Shown one piece after another: positions 1 to 8,702 of a stretch of DNA of 64,000 nucleotides (position 1 is the stretch's first letter; each line of letters starts with the position of its first letter). The translations under genes were made by a program, and so were the position numbers. The notes under the pieces are model-generated. The model had not been told where the DNA came from. It searched no databases and saw nothing but the letters and a program-made list of their open reading frames with translations. This DNA is from Dyella flagellata (GTDB lineage: Bacteria > Pseudomonadota > Gammaproteobacteria > Xanthomonadales > Rhodanobacteraceae). The stretch is from assembly GCF_030160275.1 (NCBI RefSeq), contig NZ_BSOA01000052.1:1-64000 (forward strand), in the 5' to 3' direction.

Positions 1-29
1 AAATCCTGCTCCAGGACCGAGCAGGATTT
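1..29. repeat. Perfect 11-bp inverted repeat at window edge
   Basis: Arms at 1-11 and 19-29 are perfect reverse complements with a 7-base loop. No clear T-run follows on the plus strand; the arm ends in TTT. It may be the terminator of a gene left of the window, but that gene is not visible. Confidence 0.5.
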
Positions 30-70
30 GCGAAACCCAGCTGAGACTCGACGCTAATCAGGCTGCCTGC

Positions 71-172
71 AGGGGAGGGCTGGGGTGGGGTTGTACGAGC
101 TTGCCGCACCGTTGAAGTTCACCGCGCGGTTGCTTCACCCCACTCCAGCCCTCCCCTACTACACGTAGGGGA
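71..172. repeat. GC-rich intergenic inverted repeats upstream of pilR
   Basis: Arms at 71-90 and 138-157 match in 19 of 20 bases as reverse complements (AGGGGAGGGCTGG...). A second short palindrome follows, with arms at 152-159 and 165-172 (TCCCCTAC/GTAGGGGA). The stretch 1-411 holds no convincing gene; ORFs here are shadows. It looks like dispersed intergenic repeat sequence of the kind common in Xanthomonadales. Confidence 0.55.
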
Positions 173-244
173 GGGAGCAAGTACTCGCCAGCTGACACAT
201 AGCACTCAGGTGCACGTAGGGGAGGCGGCAGGTCGCGACAGGGT

Positions 245-312
245 GTAGGCTAGGATTGCGATGCCGGCATCGGAATGCCGGGTGGAAAGCTGGGAATGCC
301 ATCTCAGCCAGC
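245..312. repeat. Degenerate copy of the GTAGGCTGGGAT palindromic element
   Basis: GTAGGCTAGGATTGC at the left and GCTGGGAATGCCATCTCAGCC at the right resemble the two arms of the clean copies at 1858-1925, 5968-6040, 8574-8644 and 34732-34803, with several mismatches. It lies directly before pilR and overlaps the over-long upstream extension of that reading frame. Confidence 0.45.
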
Positions 313-411
313 GTACTTGCCTCTCCCGTTGATCGACACCAACACGCCACGCTTTGCGAATGCGGGTGCGGCGAGTATCCTGAACGGAAAACCACCCTTC
401 GCCTACGGACC

Positions 412-1851
412 ATGAGCCAACAGACTGTCCTGGTCATCGACGACGAACGCGACATCCGCGAGCTGCTGACGATCACGCTCGGCCGCATGGACCTGAAGGT
501 CGATGCCGTCGGTACGGTCGCGGAAGCGCGTCAGGCGCTTTCTGAACGCAGCTACGACCTGTGTTTCACCGACATGCGCCTGCCCGATGGCAGCGGTCAG
601 GAAATCATCGAGCTGATCGCGACCGAGCATGACGAAACCCCGGTGGCGATGATCACCGCCTACGGCAACGTTGACGCCGCCGTCACGGCGCTGAAGGCCG
701 GCGCCTTCGATTTCGTCTCCAAGCCGGTGGACATCCAGATGCTGCGCCGGCTGGTGCGCACCGCGCTGAAGCTGGCCGAAGAAAAGCGCACCGGCGGCGG
801 TGCCAGCCCGGCCGCATCCAGTTCGGGCGAACGGCTGATCGGCGACTCGTCCGCCATGCAGCAGGTGCGCAACACCATCACCAAGCTGGCCCGCAACCAG
901 GCTCCGGTCTACATCGCCGGCGAATCGGGAGTGGGCAAGGAGCTGGTGGCGCGCCTGATCCACGAACTGGGTCCACGCGCCAGCGGGCCGTTCGTGCCGG
1001 TGAACTGCGGCGCGATTCCCTCCGAACTGATGGAAAGCGAATTCTTCGGCCACCGCAAAGGCAGCTTCACCGGCGCGGTCGCCGACAAGGAAGGCCTGTT
1101 CCAGGCCGCGCACGGCGGCACCTTGTTTCTCGACGAGGTGGCCGAGCTGCCCTTGCACATGCAAGTAAAGCTGCTACGCGCGATCCAGGAGAAGGCCGTG
1201 CGCCCGATCGGCGCGCGCGAGGAAATCGCGGTGGACGTACGCATTCTTTCCGCCACGCACAAGAACCTTGCCGCGCTGGTGGACCAAGGCCAGTTCCGCC
1301 AGGACCTGTTCTACCGCATCAACGTGATCGAGCTGCGCGTACCGCCCTTGCGCGAACGCCGCGGCGACGTGCCGTTGCTGGCCGATTTCGTGCTGCGCCA
1401 GCTGGCAACGAAGAGCGGCGGCGGCGTACCTGTACGCCTGCTACCGGACGCACGCCAGGCGCTGGAGGACTACGACTTTCCAGGTAACGTGCGCGAACTG
1501 GAGAACATCCTCGAACGCGCCGTAGCCATGTGCGACGGCGACCGCATCGAGGCTAGCGACCTGATGCTGCCGCAGCGTCCCGCCCGCCAGATGGCGGAAG
1601 CGGTTGCTTCCACCCACAGTGGCCATCACGCGCAAACCACCTACGCGCCGTCGCATGCGCCCAATGGCACGCCGGCTACGCAAACGCCTTCCAGCGAATT
1701 GCCGCTGGACGACTACATCAGCAACCTCGAACGCAGCGCGATCATGAAAGCGCTGGAAGAATCGCGCTACAACAAGACGGCGGCCGCGCGGAAGCTGGGT
1801 ATTACGTTCCGGGCGCTGCGCTACAAGCTGAAAAAGCTTGGGATTGATTGA
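412..1851 (+). CDS. pilR: Sigma-54-dependent response regulator PilR (NtrC family)
   Basis: 479 aa. N-terminal receiver (about 5-117) with acidic D10/D11, phospho-acceptor D54 and K104. A central AAA+ domain has Walker A GESGVGKE (170-177), the sigma-54 contact loop GSFTGA (217-222) and Walker B LFLDE (to 242). The C-terminal Fis-type helix-turn-helix (about 453-479) contains NKTAAARKLGIT, typical of PilR. PilR proteins are phosphorylated by PilS and activate sigma-54 transcription of the type IV pilin gene. The frame stays open upstream to 256, but that part is repeat sequence and the receiver begins right after the ATG at 412, so I start there. No pilS is in the window; it may lie to the left. 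The name PilR rather than another NtrC-type regulator rests on family likeness only. Confidence 0.85.
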   Translation: MSQQTVLVIDDERDIRELLTITLGRMDLKVDAVGTVAEARQALSERSYDLCFTDMRLPDGSGQEIIELIATEHDETPVAMITAYGNVDAAVTALKAGAFDFVSKPVDIQMLRRLVRTALKLAEEKRTGGGASPAASSSGERLIGDSSAMQQVRNTITKLARNQAPVYIAGESGVGKELVARLIHELGPRASGPFVPVNCGAIPSELMESEFFGHRKGSFTGAVADKEGLFQAAHGGTLFLDEVAELPLHMQVKLLRAIQEKAVRPIGAREEIAVDVRILSATHKNLAALVDQGQFRQDLFYRINVIELRVPPLRERRGDVPLLADFVLRQLATKSGGGVPVRLLPDARQALEDYDFPGNVRELENILERAVAMCDGDRIEASDLMLPQRPARQMAEAVASTHSGHHAQTTYAPSHAPNGTPATQTPSSELPLDDYISNLERSAIMKALEESRYNKTAAARKLGITFRALRYKLKKLGID

Positions 1852-1857
1852 AGAAGC

Positions 1858-1925
1858 ATGCTGGGATTGTCATCCCAGCCTACGCCTCTCGCCTTGTGTG
1901 TAGGCTGGGATGTAATCCCAGCATC
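1858..1925. repeat. Palindromic intergenic element (GTAGGCTGGGAT family), clean copy
   Basis: Two arms of about 25 bp, ATGCTGGGATTGTCATCCC... and its near reverse complement ending in ATCCCAGCAT, separated by about 17 bp. Each arm is itself an imperfect palindrome (CTGGGAT...ATCCCAG). It begins 6 bases after the pilR stop and could also serve as a transcription barrier. The same element recurs at 5968, 8574 and 34732. Confidence 0.75.
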
Positions 1926-2044
1926 GGGGAGCGCGCAAAGCCGGGATTTTCAGCCACGTGCACCGTCTTCATTCAGATTTACAGGTCTGGTTTGATACAT
2001 TCGGGCTACCGGTAGGGTAGCTACCATCAACCAGGGAAAACCTC

Positions 2045-2512
2045 ATGTCATGCATGTCGCGCCAGCTTATTGGAAAAGCCGTATCTACCAGCCTGATCGC
2101 TTTTGCCTTTGCGTCCGCAGTCAACGCGCAGACCGCCGCACCAAGTGCCGATAGCAAGCCGGAGATGGGGCAAGCTTGGCCCAAGCATGCCCCCAACGTG
2201 AGCACAAACCCGAACTGGGACGTTTACGAGTTCCACACTCACGGCATCAAATATCTGCAATTCACTCGCAACGGCACCATCCATGCGGTGATCGGCATCG
2301 TCAACGGAGTTAGCTTCGCCGTGCCGATGGGCGTGGATGCGCAGAATGTCACGGAAACAACTGTGCCTGCGCCATCGGCAGCACAAGTGGTCTACAGCGA
2401 TGCCAACACAACGGTAACCGCAACCCCGCAAGGCAATGGAGTCACTGTGTTCTCTGTAGATAACTGCCCCGCAGGTTGCAGCGGACCTGGCATTACTTCA
2501 CAAATCAAGTAG
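2045..2512 (+). CDS. Small secreted protein of unknown function
   Basis: 155 aa. The N-terminus has a Sec-type signal peptide: a basic start (SRQLIGK), a hydrophobic stretch (SLIAFAFASAV) and a likely cleavage after NAQ. The mature part is Thr/Asn/Val-rich with short beta-like segments and two Cys near the C-terminus (NCPAGCSG). An internal ATG at 2054 (MSRQ) is an alternative start. I do not recognise the family. It is convergent with the MASE1 gene, one base from its stop. Location is probably periplasmic or extracellular. Confidence 0.6.
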   Translation: MSCMSRQLIGKAVSTSLIAFAFASAVNAQTAAPSADSKPEMGQAWPKHAPNVSTNPNWDVYEFHTHGIKYLQFTRNGTIHAVIGIVNGVSFAVPMGVDAQNVTETTVPAPSAAQVVYSDANTTVTATPQGNGVTVFSVDNCPAGCSGPGITSQIK

Positions 2513-2513
2513 C

Positions 2514-4148
2514 TCAGCTCACCCATAGGCGCACAGGGGCAGCATCGTCTGCGCTGGCCCGTGCGTCGTGCAATAGCACCGATAGACGTATCCGCTCGAC
2601 GCCGCAATGGTAGTGCAGTTCACCATCAAAGATGCGTACCTGTTCCCGTAGCTGATCGCGATCAAGACCGCTGGCACCGAGCTTGGCAGTGAGACTTCGG
2701 CGACCTTCCGCGTCATGTATGGCACGCGCCACTTTGGCGTCGTCCATTACTCCCTCGATGCGCACCACTAGCCAACGCATACGATGAGTTTCGCCTCCGC
2801 GCAACGTCAAACGAATGCTTGAGCATGCCAAGCGGCCGCTGATATGCGCCACAGCCTCGCAAGCAGCACGATAGGCTGCGGCAAGCACCGCTGGTTGCAT
2901 ACGTGTGAACCCGCGACCTGTGATATGGCAACGATAAGCGATACCAGCATCATCCAAAGCGCGTCCAAGTGACTCTTGCAGCGCTGCAGGCAAGCCACGT
3001 TCGCGCCATGCGGTCGGATGGATGCTCTCGGCGAGCTGATGTATCTCCTGATGCGCAGACATTGCCTGTTGGTAAGAGGCTTCGTTTTCAATATAGGGGT
3101 GCAGGTGCTGCATTTGGCGTAACAGCCGGTTGAGCATGAGATGCAATCGTCCTGCAGAAATGTCCAGCGCCTGGGCAACATTTCGCAAGCGTTGCTCTCC
3201 TTGCTGATAGCTCTGTCGCGCCAAGTGGCGGTCGTCATTTGCACGCTGTCCCTGCAGTAGCTGTTCGCTGATGCGCGCACCCACCGCAAATAGGATCGTA
3301 ATCGCCAGAGCCAGGAACACTTCAGTCTGTATCACGAATGGATCCGCTTGGAGCATCATTTGGCTGGGTAACACGCAGACTGCCCCAACAAGAGTGAAGG
3401 TACCTCCCAGGGCAGCTCCTCGCCATCCATGCCGTAAAGTGAGCCAGGCGACAGGCAGGAACATCGCCATCAGCACAAATTGCGCGTAATTCGGGCCGGA
3501 GCGGTTACTAAGCAATGCAAGCAATACCGTTATTGGCAGCAGAATCGTGAGGCCTTCAAGCAACAGGCGACTTTGGAGCCCGCGCCGGAGCTTTTCCCGC
3601 CACCGGCCTGGGCGCAGTTCAAAGCGAGCAATCAGTGGCCATGGCACTACCGCAAGCATGGCAAAGTAGAATCCTATAAAAAAGCAGCTGGCGATCCCCC
3701 ATGTGGCCGGACTGGTGTTCGGCTGCAAATGCGCCAATGTCATCGCTATGCAAGTGTAGGCAGTCAACACAAGGGAAGTCGCTACCACGCCGACCAAAAG
3801 CGCCTTGATATTAATCAAGCGCTTGCTCGGGAAAAGCGCTAGGCGCGCACGGCAAAACCACACCACTGGCATCATGAAGACTAGGGGCGGAATCGACCGG
3901 AAGGCTACCCACAACGCCCCGAATTGTTCCAGGCACGGGTAGACAGCCAGAAAGTTGGGCACGAACTCACCAACAGCTAAAGCAGGCCAGTAGCGATAGG
4001 GCAAAAACAGGAGCCAGAGCAGCCGCAGTGCGGAGCCCAAGCCAAACTGCGGTGGAGAGAACGGATGTGCCGCTTCATAGGCAAGCGCGAATCCCAGCGC
4101 AACCGCGACCTGTTTCATCCATTCCATATGCCGCGATCCCTTTCCCAT
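2514..4148 (-). CDS. MASE1-type membrane protein with degenerate histidine-kinase-like C-terminus
   Basis: 544 aa. The first ~300 residues form a multi-span membrane domain of MASE1 character (WLLFLPYRYWPALAVGE near the N-terminus, then several hydrophobic helices). A helical linker follows, and then a region resembling NarX/HisKA_3 dimerisation and ATPase folds: HQLAESIHPTAWRERGLPAAL, RAACEAVAHI and GASGLDRDQLREQVRIFDGE. The last looks like a decayed G2 box, and a clear N box or DxGxG motif is absent. I infer a sensor that may not be an active kinase. ATG at 4127 is another possible start. No response regulator is adjacent; the downstream neighbour on this strand is the secreted protein, convergent. 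Confidence 0.65.
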   Translation of the reverse strand: MGKGSRHMEWMKQVAVALGFALAYEAAHPFSPPQFGLGSALRLLWLLFLPYRYWPALAVGEFVPNFLAVYPCLEQFGALWVAFRSIPPLVFMMPVVWFCRARLALFPSKRLINIKALLVGVVATSLVLTAYTCIAMTLAHLQPNTSPATWGIASCFFIGFYFAMLAVVPWPLIARFELRPGRWREKLRRGLQSRLLLEGLTILLPITVLLALLSNRSGPNYAQFVLMAMFLPVAWLTLRHGWRGAALGGTFTLVGAVCVLPSQMMLQADPFVIQTEVFLALAITILFAVGARISEQLLQGQRANDDRHLARQSYQQGEQRLRNVAQALDISAGRLHLMLNRLLRQMQHLHPYIENEASYQQAMSAHQEIHQLAESIHPTAWRERGLPAALQESLGRALDDAGIAYRCHITGRGFTRMQPAVLAAAYRAACEAVAHISGRLACSSIRLTLRGGETHRMRWLVVRIEGVMDDAKVARAIHDAEGRRSLTAKLGASGLDRDQLREQVRIFDGELHYHCGVERIRLSVLLHDARASADDAAPVRLWVS

Positions 4149-4310
4149 GCCTGGCGCCCTTTCCTGTGTGTTTTTTTCGCTTCCTCGATATGGCCTGACC
4201 GATCAAGCCATCTCATGATCTTTGTAGCTTAAACGTGAAAGCGCCGTATAACCGCAACTCGGACAAGTCCTATTGCATTGAACCGCGCTTTCAGAAGAAG
4301 CAGAGCGAGA

Positions 4311-5903
4311 TCAATGCCGTGACTTCCCCTTGCCACCCTCGCGCAAGCTTTCGCGCACGGCATGCAGCAGTGCCCGCGTCCCCGCCGGCTTGTTCAAGCG
4401 CCGCACCCGGTTGCCATCGGGCATATGCAATTTCCCCGAGTCGCGCGGGTCGTCCGCGCGGCAAAGCACCACCACACCGCGGCGGTAGCCATATTGGCTC
4501 AAAGCCGCCAGCGTGCGTTCGCTGGTAAAGAGGCTCAGGTCGCCATCCATCACCACCAGGTCAGGCAGGCCGCAGGCTTCGATCCACTGCAACGCGGCGG
4601 TACCGCTCTGGCTGCAGTGCACTTCATAGCCCCAGGCGTCCAGCGTGTCGCTTAGCAGGGTAAGCTGGCCGGCCTCTTCCACCACCAGCAGCACATGCTC
4701 GGCATTGCCGTGCAGATTGGCGTCATTTTCGATCGACTCATCATCGGCGGTTTCATCGACCGCACGCACCAAGGGTATGTACATGTCGAAACAGCTGCCC
4801 TCTCCGACAATGCTATCCATGCGCATAACGCCACCGTGGCTGTAGACGATGCGACGGCACAAGTGCAAACCCAGGCCGGTGCCGTCATCCTTGGTGGTGA
4901 AGAACGGTTCGAAGATCCGCGCGCGCACTTCTTCGGTCATGCCCACGCCGGTATCGGCCACCGAAAAGCGCACGTATTCGCCAGGGATCGCCTCCTCGTG
5001 TTCGAGGAAAAAGCGCGCATCCAGTTTAGCCCTGCCGGTGGTCACACGCAGGATGCCGCCTTCGGGCATGGCCTGCATCGCATTGAGGCAAAGGTTGAGC
5101 AGGCACTGCTGCAACTCGGTGTGATTGCCTTCGAAGGTGAGCTGGGGATCGGTCACTTCGATATCCAGCGTCATCGTGCGCGGCACGCTGCCCTGCAACA
5201 ACAGCGATAGCGCATCGATCAACGCCTTGACCTTCACCTGCTCGGCGCGGTGCGCACCACGTGCGAACGACAGCATGGACTGCACCATTTCCAGCCCGCG
5301 CCGCCCACAGTCGCGCACCAGAGCGCCGAGCCGCGCCAGGCGCGGATCGTCCTGGTAATCCTGCAGGCTTTCGCCGGCCAGCAACAGCGGCTGCAGCAGA
5401 TTGCGCAAGTCATGGCTCAAGCCGCCAGCCAGCATGGCCAGGCTTTCAAAGCGCTGGATGCGGATCAGCTCCGCCTCCGCCCGGGCACGCGCCCGTTGTT
5501 CGTCCGCCTCGCGTAGCGCTCGACGCACGGCGCTGGCCAGCCGCGCCGGATTCTGCTTGAGGATGTAATCGGTGGCGCCTTCACGCAGCGCCGCGATGGC
5601 CGCTTCCTCGCCCAGCGTGGCCGATACATAGATGAACGGTATGTCCTGGCTATGGTCGCGCAGCAGCTCCAGCGCGCGCTGCCCCGAGAAGCCGGGCATG
5701 CTCAGGTCCGATAGCACGATATGCGGCTTGAACGACTTCAACGTCTCCACATACGACGGCTCATCGTCGACCAGGCGCACCTCATAGTCGATACCGTCGG
5801 CCTGCAGTTCGGTCAGCATCAGCTCCGCATCGAGCGGGCTGTCCTCGACCTGCAGCACCCGTATCCGGGGCAACGTACGTTGTTGACTGGACTTGTCCGG
5901 CAT
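4311..5903 (-). CDS. Hybrid two-component protein: receiver, histidine kinase, receiver
   Basis: 530 aa. The N-terminal receiver has acidic pocket ED (20-21) and phospho-acceptor D66. A coiled linker (about 135-155) leads to a HisKA H box GLSHDLRN with H164, then an ATPase domain with NLCLNAMQAMPEGG, DTGVGM and GTGLGLHLCRR. The last ~110 residues resemble a second receiver (LVVMDGD) with a weak acidic pocket. No membrane segment, so cytoplasmic. The kinase is of the class in which a receiver controls its own kinase. It sits downstream of the sensor/receiver pair at 6048-8284, separated by a palindromic element, and may belong to the same circuit. The frame is open up to 5942, but the receiver fits a start at 5903. 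Confidence 0.8.
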   Translation of the reverse strand: MPDKSSQQRTLPRIRVLQVEDSPLDAELMLTELQADGIDYEVRLVDDEPSYVETLKSFKPHIVLSDLSMPGFSGQRALELLRDHSQDIPFIYVSATLGEEAAIAALREGATDYILKQNPARLASAVRRALREADEQRARARAEAELIRIQRFESLAMLAGGLSHDLRNLLQPLLLAGESLQDYQDDPRLARLGALVRDCGRRGLEMVQSMLSFARGAHRAEQVKVKALIDALSLLLQGSVPRTMTLDIEVTDPQLTFEGNHTELQQCLLNLCLNAMQAMPEGGILRVTTGRAKLDARFFLEHEEAIPGEYVRFSVADTGVGMTEEVRARIFEPFFTTKDDGTGLGLHLCRRIVYSHGGVMRMDSIVGEGSCFDMYIPLVRAVDETADDESIENDANLHGNAEHVLLVVEEAGQLTLLSDTLDAWGYEVHCSQSGTAALQWIEACGLPDLVVMDGDLSLFTSERTLAALSQYGYRRGVVVLCRADDPRDSGKLHMPDGNRVRRLNKPAGTRALLHAVRESLREGGKGKSRH

Positions 5904-5967
5904 TCGAAAGGCTTTCCAAGTGACGTGACCATCATATTTCAATCGGGCGCGGCAAAAAGCAAAGCAT

Positions 5968-6040
5968 GTAGGCTGGGATGACCATCCCAGCCTCGGGATC
6001 TGGCATGCATGGAACTGCTGGGATGGTCATCCCAGCCTAC
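5968..6040. repeat. Palindromic intergenic element (GTAGGCTGGGAT family)
   Basis: GTAGGCTGGGATGACCATCC at the left and CTGGGATGGTCATCCCAGCC ending in TAC at the right form a large inverted repeat. Each arm also folds on itself. It fills the gap between the single-domain receiver gene and the hybrid kinase gene. Confidence 0.75.
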
Positions 6041-6047
6041 GCTCGCC

Positions 6048-6494
6048 CTAGCCCGGCTCCGGCGCCTGATTGAGCAGGGCCCAGAACTGGCCGAGGGTAC
6101 GCACCGCCTGGAAAAACTGCTCCACGTCCACGGGCTTGATCACGTAAGCGTTTACCCCCAGGTCCCAGCTGCGCGCCAGATCGCTCTCCTCGCGTGAGGA
6201 GGACAGGATCACCACCGGCATGAGGCGAAAACGCTCGTCCGAACGCATCTTGGTGAGCACGTCCAAGCCGTTCATGCGGGGCATCTTGATGTCTAGCAGC
6301 ATGACGACCGGCTCGTCATCCTCGCGGCCCGCGAAAGCGCCGCGCGCGTACAACCAGTCGAGGCAATCCACCCCGTCCTCCAGGTGAATCACCGGATTGG
6401 CCAGGTGCGCCTGGCGCAAGGCCTCCAGCGTCATCTCGGCGTCGACGGGGCTGTCTTCAACCAGCAGGATGGGGCGCAGGACCGGCGGCTTCAT
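6048..6494 (-). CDS. Single-domain response regulator (Rcp1-like receiver)
   Basis: 148 aa, only a receiver domain. Acidic pocket ED (13-14), phospho-acceptor D68 in LLDIKMPRMNG, switch SSSRE (98-102) and K120 in YVIKP. The insert between the second strand and helix (DCLDWLYARGAFAG) is typical of Rcp1-like receivers paired with phytochrome-type or PAS kinases. The start overlaps the stop of the upstream kinase by 4 bases (ATGA), so the two are translationally coupled and very probably partners. It has no output domain and must act through a protein partner or a phosphorelay, possibly the hybrid kinase at 4311-5903. Confidence 0.85.
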   Translation of the reverse strand: MKPPVLRPILLVEDSPVDAEMTLEALRQAHLANPVIHLEDGVDCLDWLYARGAFAGREDDEPVVMLLDIKMPRMNGLDVLTKMRSDERFRLMPVVILSSSREESDLARSWDLGVNAYVIKPVDVEQFFQAVRTLGQFWALLNQAPEPG

Positions 6495-8284
6495 GGCGAT
6501 GGCGGTGGGGGTTCGATGGCCGATAGGGTGAAGTGGAAGCGCGCGCCATGTCCCGGTTCGCCTTCTGCCCAGACGCGACCGCCGTGACGCATCACGATGC
6601 GCCGCACGTTGGCCAGGCCGATGCCGTTGCCGGGAAACTCGCTGGCTTTGTGCAGCCGCTGAAATACACCAAAAAGTTTGTCGACATAGCGCATATCGAA
6701 GCCGGCGCCATCGTCCGCGACGATGAATTCGTGATCGCCGTCATCCTCGTGCCGCACCGAAATGTCGATATGTGCGATCTCGCGCTGGCCGGTGTACTTC
6801 ACCGCATTGCCGATCAGGTTCTGCCAGACCGTGCGCAGCATGTTTTCGTCGCCCACCACGGTTGGCAGCGCATCGGTGCGCCAGATGATCCTCCGCCCGG
6901 GCGCTTCCGCTTCGGCCAGGGCGCAGGTCTCCGCCACCAGCGCCCGCATGTCCACGGCCTGCAGGCGCAACGCGCCACGGCCCAGGCGCGAGAACACCAG
7001 CAGGTCTTCGATCAGTTGCGCCATGCGGTGCGAGGCATCACGCACCACCCCGAGGTAATGGCGGGTGGTGGTGTCCGCCTGCTCGCCGAGGTGGTCTTCC
7101 AGCTTCTGCGCGAACGCCGTGATGTGCCGCAGCGGCGCGCGCAGATCGTGGGATACCGAATAGCTGAACGCCTCCAGCTCGCGGTTGACGTCGGAAATCT
7201 GCGCCACCTTGTTTTCCAGCTGGTGGTTGAGTTCCTTCACCTGCTGCTCGACCAGCGCACGTGCGGTGACATCGCTAACCGTCAGTAGCAAGACGGGGCT
7301 GTCACTGTCCTGTTGCTGCAGGCGGCGCGCATTGATCACCACGTGCCGCTCGACGCCGTCGATGGTGCGCTGGGTAAGCTCGAAATCCCATAGCTCGCGG
7401 TCGCGCAGCAGCACGTCACGCAGGCGTTGCAGCAGCACTTCGTCCGCCCATGCACCCTGGCCGATATCTTCCAGGTATTCCGCGCGGCTTTCTTCGGAGA
7501 CGCCGTACAGCTCGCTGAAGGCCGCATTCACCAGCAAGCTGCGCAGGTTATGGTCGAGCAGCGCGATCGGTTCGCGCACCGCCTGCAAAATCATCTGCGA
7601 ACGCTGCACCGCCTGCCGTTCGCGCACCTCGGCCCGCAAGCGGCGGCCGATCTGCCGTTCGGAGACGATCACCACGATCATCAACATCAGCAGCTGCGCC
7701 GCGGAGGTCAGGGTAAGCACCAGGAGGCTGTCATGCGATTGCTTGCGGGCTGCTTCGCGGCGTTGCCGCAGCGACTGCTCTGCGCCAGCGACAACCTTGT
7801 CGGCCACTTCATCGACGTGGAACAGCGCATCGGCGTCGCGCAAGGCCTGTTCCGCACCGGCACGATCGTTGTGCTGAAAACGCTGCAATGCTTGATGCAA
7901 CAGCGCCAGACGGCCGTTCTCCACCACGCTCAGCTGCTCGACCAGGTGCTGCTGTATGGCGTTGTCGGCCGTGATGCGGCGCAATTCGTCCAGCAGGCCG
8001 GGGATCTCGTTTTCAGCACCCAACGCCGCCGCCTCCGCGCGGCTGGACGGGTCATCCGCCAGCAGATGCTGGATCGCCGATTCGGCCGCGTGGGTCCGAT
8101 CGGCGACGCGATAGACCAGCGCCTGGACTTCGGCGGAGCGCGTCACCAGCTCGCCGGCCTGGAAGGACTCGTTGGAACTGCCCCGCGTGATCATGTAGGG
8201 CAGCGCGACGATCACCAGCACCGCAAGCAACAGGCCGCCGGTGCGCCAAGGCATCGCCACTTGTCGCACTGCCCCTGAAATCAT
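6491..8284 (-). CDS. Membrane sensor histidine kinase with CHASE3-like and PAS domains
   Basis: 597 aa. A first membrane helix (about 15-33, LLLAVLVIVALPYMI) is followed by a helical periplasmic domain of CHASE3 type and a second helix (about 188-208, LLVLTLTSAAQLLMLMIVV). Then come a PAS domain (about 230-345), a coiled coil, HisKA with SVSHDLRAPL (H379) and an ATPase domain ending in GIGLANVRRIV. The C-terminal half resembles the output kinase of bacteriophytochromes. The start at 8284 is chosen because AAGGGCGG precedes it at good spacing; 8320 is a longer alternative. The gene overlaps the receiver downstream by 4 bases. The periplasmic signal is unknown. Confidence 0.85.
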   Translation of the reverse strand: MISGAVRQVAMPWRTGGLLLAVLVIVALPYMITRGSSNESFQAGELVTRSAEVQALVYRVADRTHAAESAIQHLLADDPSSRAEAAALGAENEIPGLLDELRRITADNAIQQHLVEQLSVVENGRLALLHQALQRFQHNDRAGAEQALRDADALFHVDEVADKVVAGAEQSLRQRREAARKQSHDSLLVLTLTSAAQLLMLMIVVIVSERQIGRRLRAEVRERQAVQRSQMILQAVREPIALLDHNLRSLLVNAAFSELYGVSEESRAEYLEDIGQGAWADEVLLQRLRDVLLRDRELWDFELTQRTIDGVERHVVINARRLQQQDSDSPVLLLTVSDVTARALVEQQVKELNHQLENKVAQISDVNRELEAFSYSVSHDLRAPLRHITAFAQKLEDHLGEQADTTTRHYLGVVRDASHRMAQLIEDLLVFSRLGRGALRLQAVDMRALVAETCALAEAEAPGRRIIWRTDALPTVVGDENMLRTVWQNLIGNAVKYTGQREIAHIDISVRHEDDGDHEFIVADDGAGFDMRYVDKLFGVFQRLHKASEFPGNGIGLANVRRIVMRHGGRVWAEGEPGHGARFHFTLSAIEPPPPSP

Positions 8285-8702
8285 TGGCCGCCCTTGGTCC
8301 GTCGTTTCGGCATGATGCATGCATTCTGCGCATGTTTTACGCTCACTGACTAGTGCGATAGCTCAGCGCCTACGTAAAGACTCGTTACGCAACTGCCGAT
8401 TCGCCATTCGCGGCACCAGCGATGCCCGTCCTGGACAAAAAGGGCAGCCGCTATCAAAGAATCAGACGGAAAGCCCAGCGCAAACCCCACCCTTGGACAG
8501 TAGAACCGCTCGGTTTCGGTTCCGCTCGCGCGACATCGCCCCAGCCCTCTCCTCGCCTCAATCCAGGGAAGTGCGTAGGCTGGGATGGCAATCCCAGCAG
8601 CCAGGAAGCGGCAAGGGAAGCTGGGATTGTCATCCCAGCCTACGACGCGAAACATCGCGCAAGGCGCCTGGCCGGGACTTGCGCCGCTCAGGCGCCAGAG
8701 CG
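8285..8702. other. Gene-free interval between GH92 and sensor kinase genes
   Basis: 418 bases between the end of the mannosidase gene and the start of the kinase gene. The only clear structure is the palindromic element at 8574-8644. The reading frames crossing it are shadows of repeat sequence. It must hold the kinase promoter, but no clear -35/-10 pair was picked out. Confidence 0.5.
8574..8644. repeat. Palindromic intergenic element (GTAGGCTGGGAT family)
   Basis: CGTAGGCTGGGATGGCAATC at the left and CTGGGATTGTCATCCCAGCC followed by TACG at the right. Spacer about 23 bp (AGCCAGGAAGCGGCAAGGGA). It is closest in form to the copy at 34732-34803, which shares GGATGGCAATCCCAGCA exactly. Confidence 0.75.
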
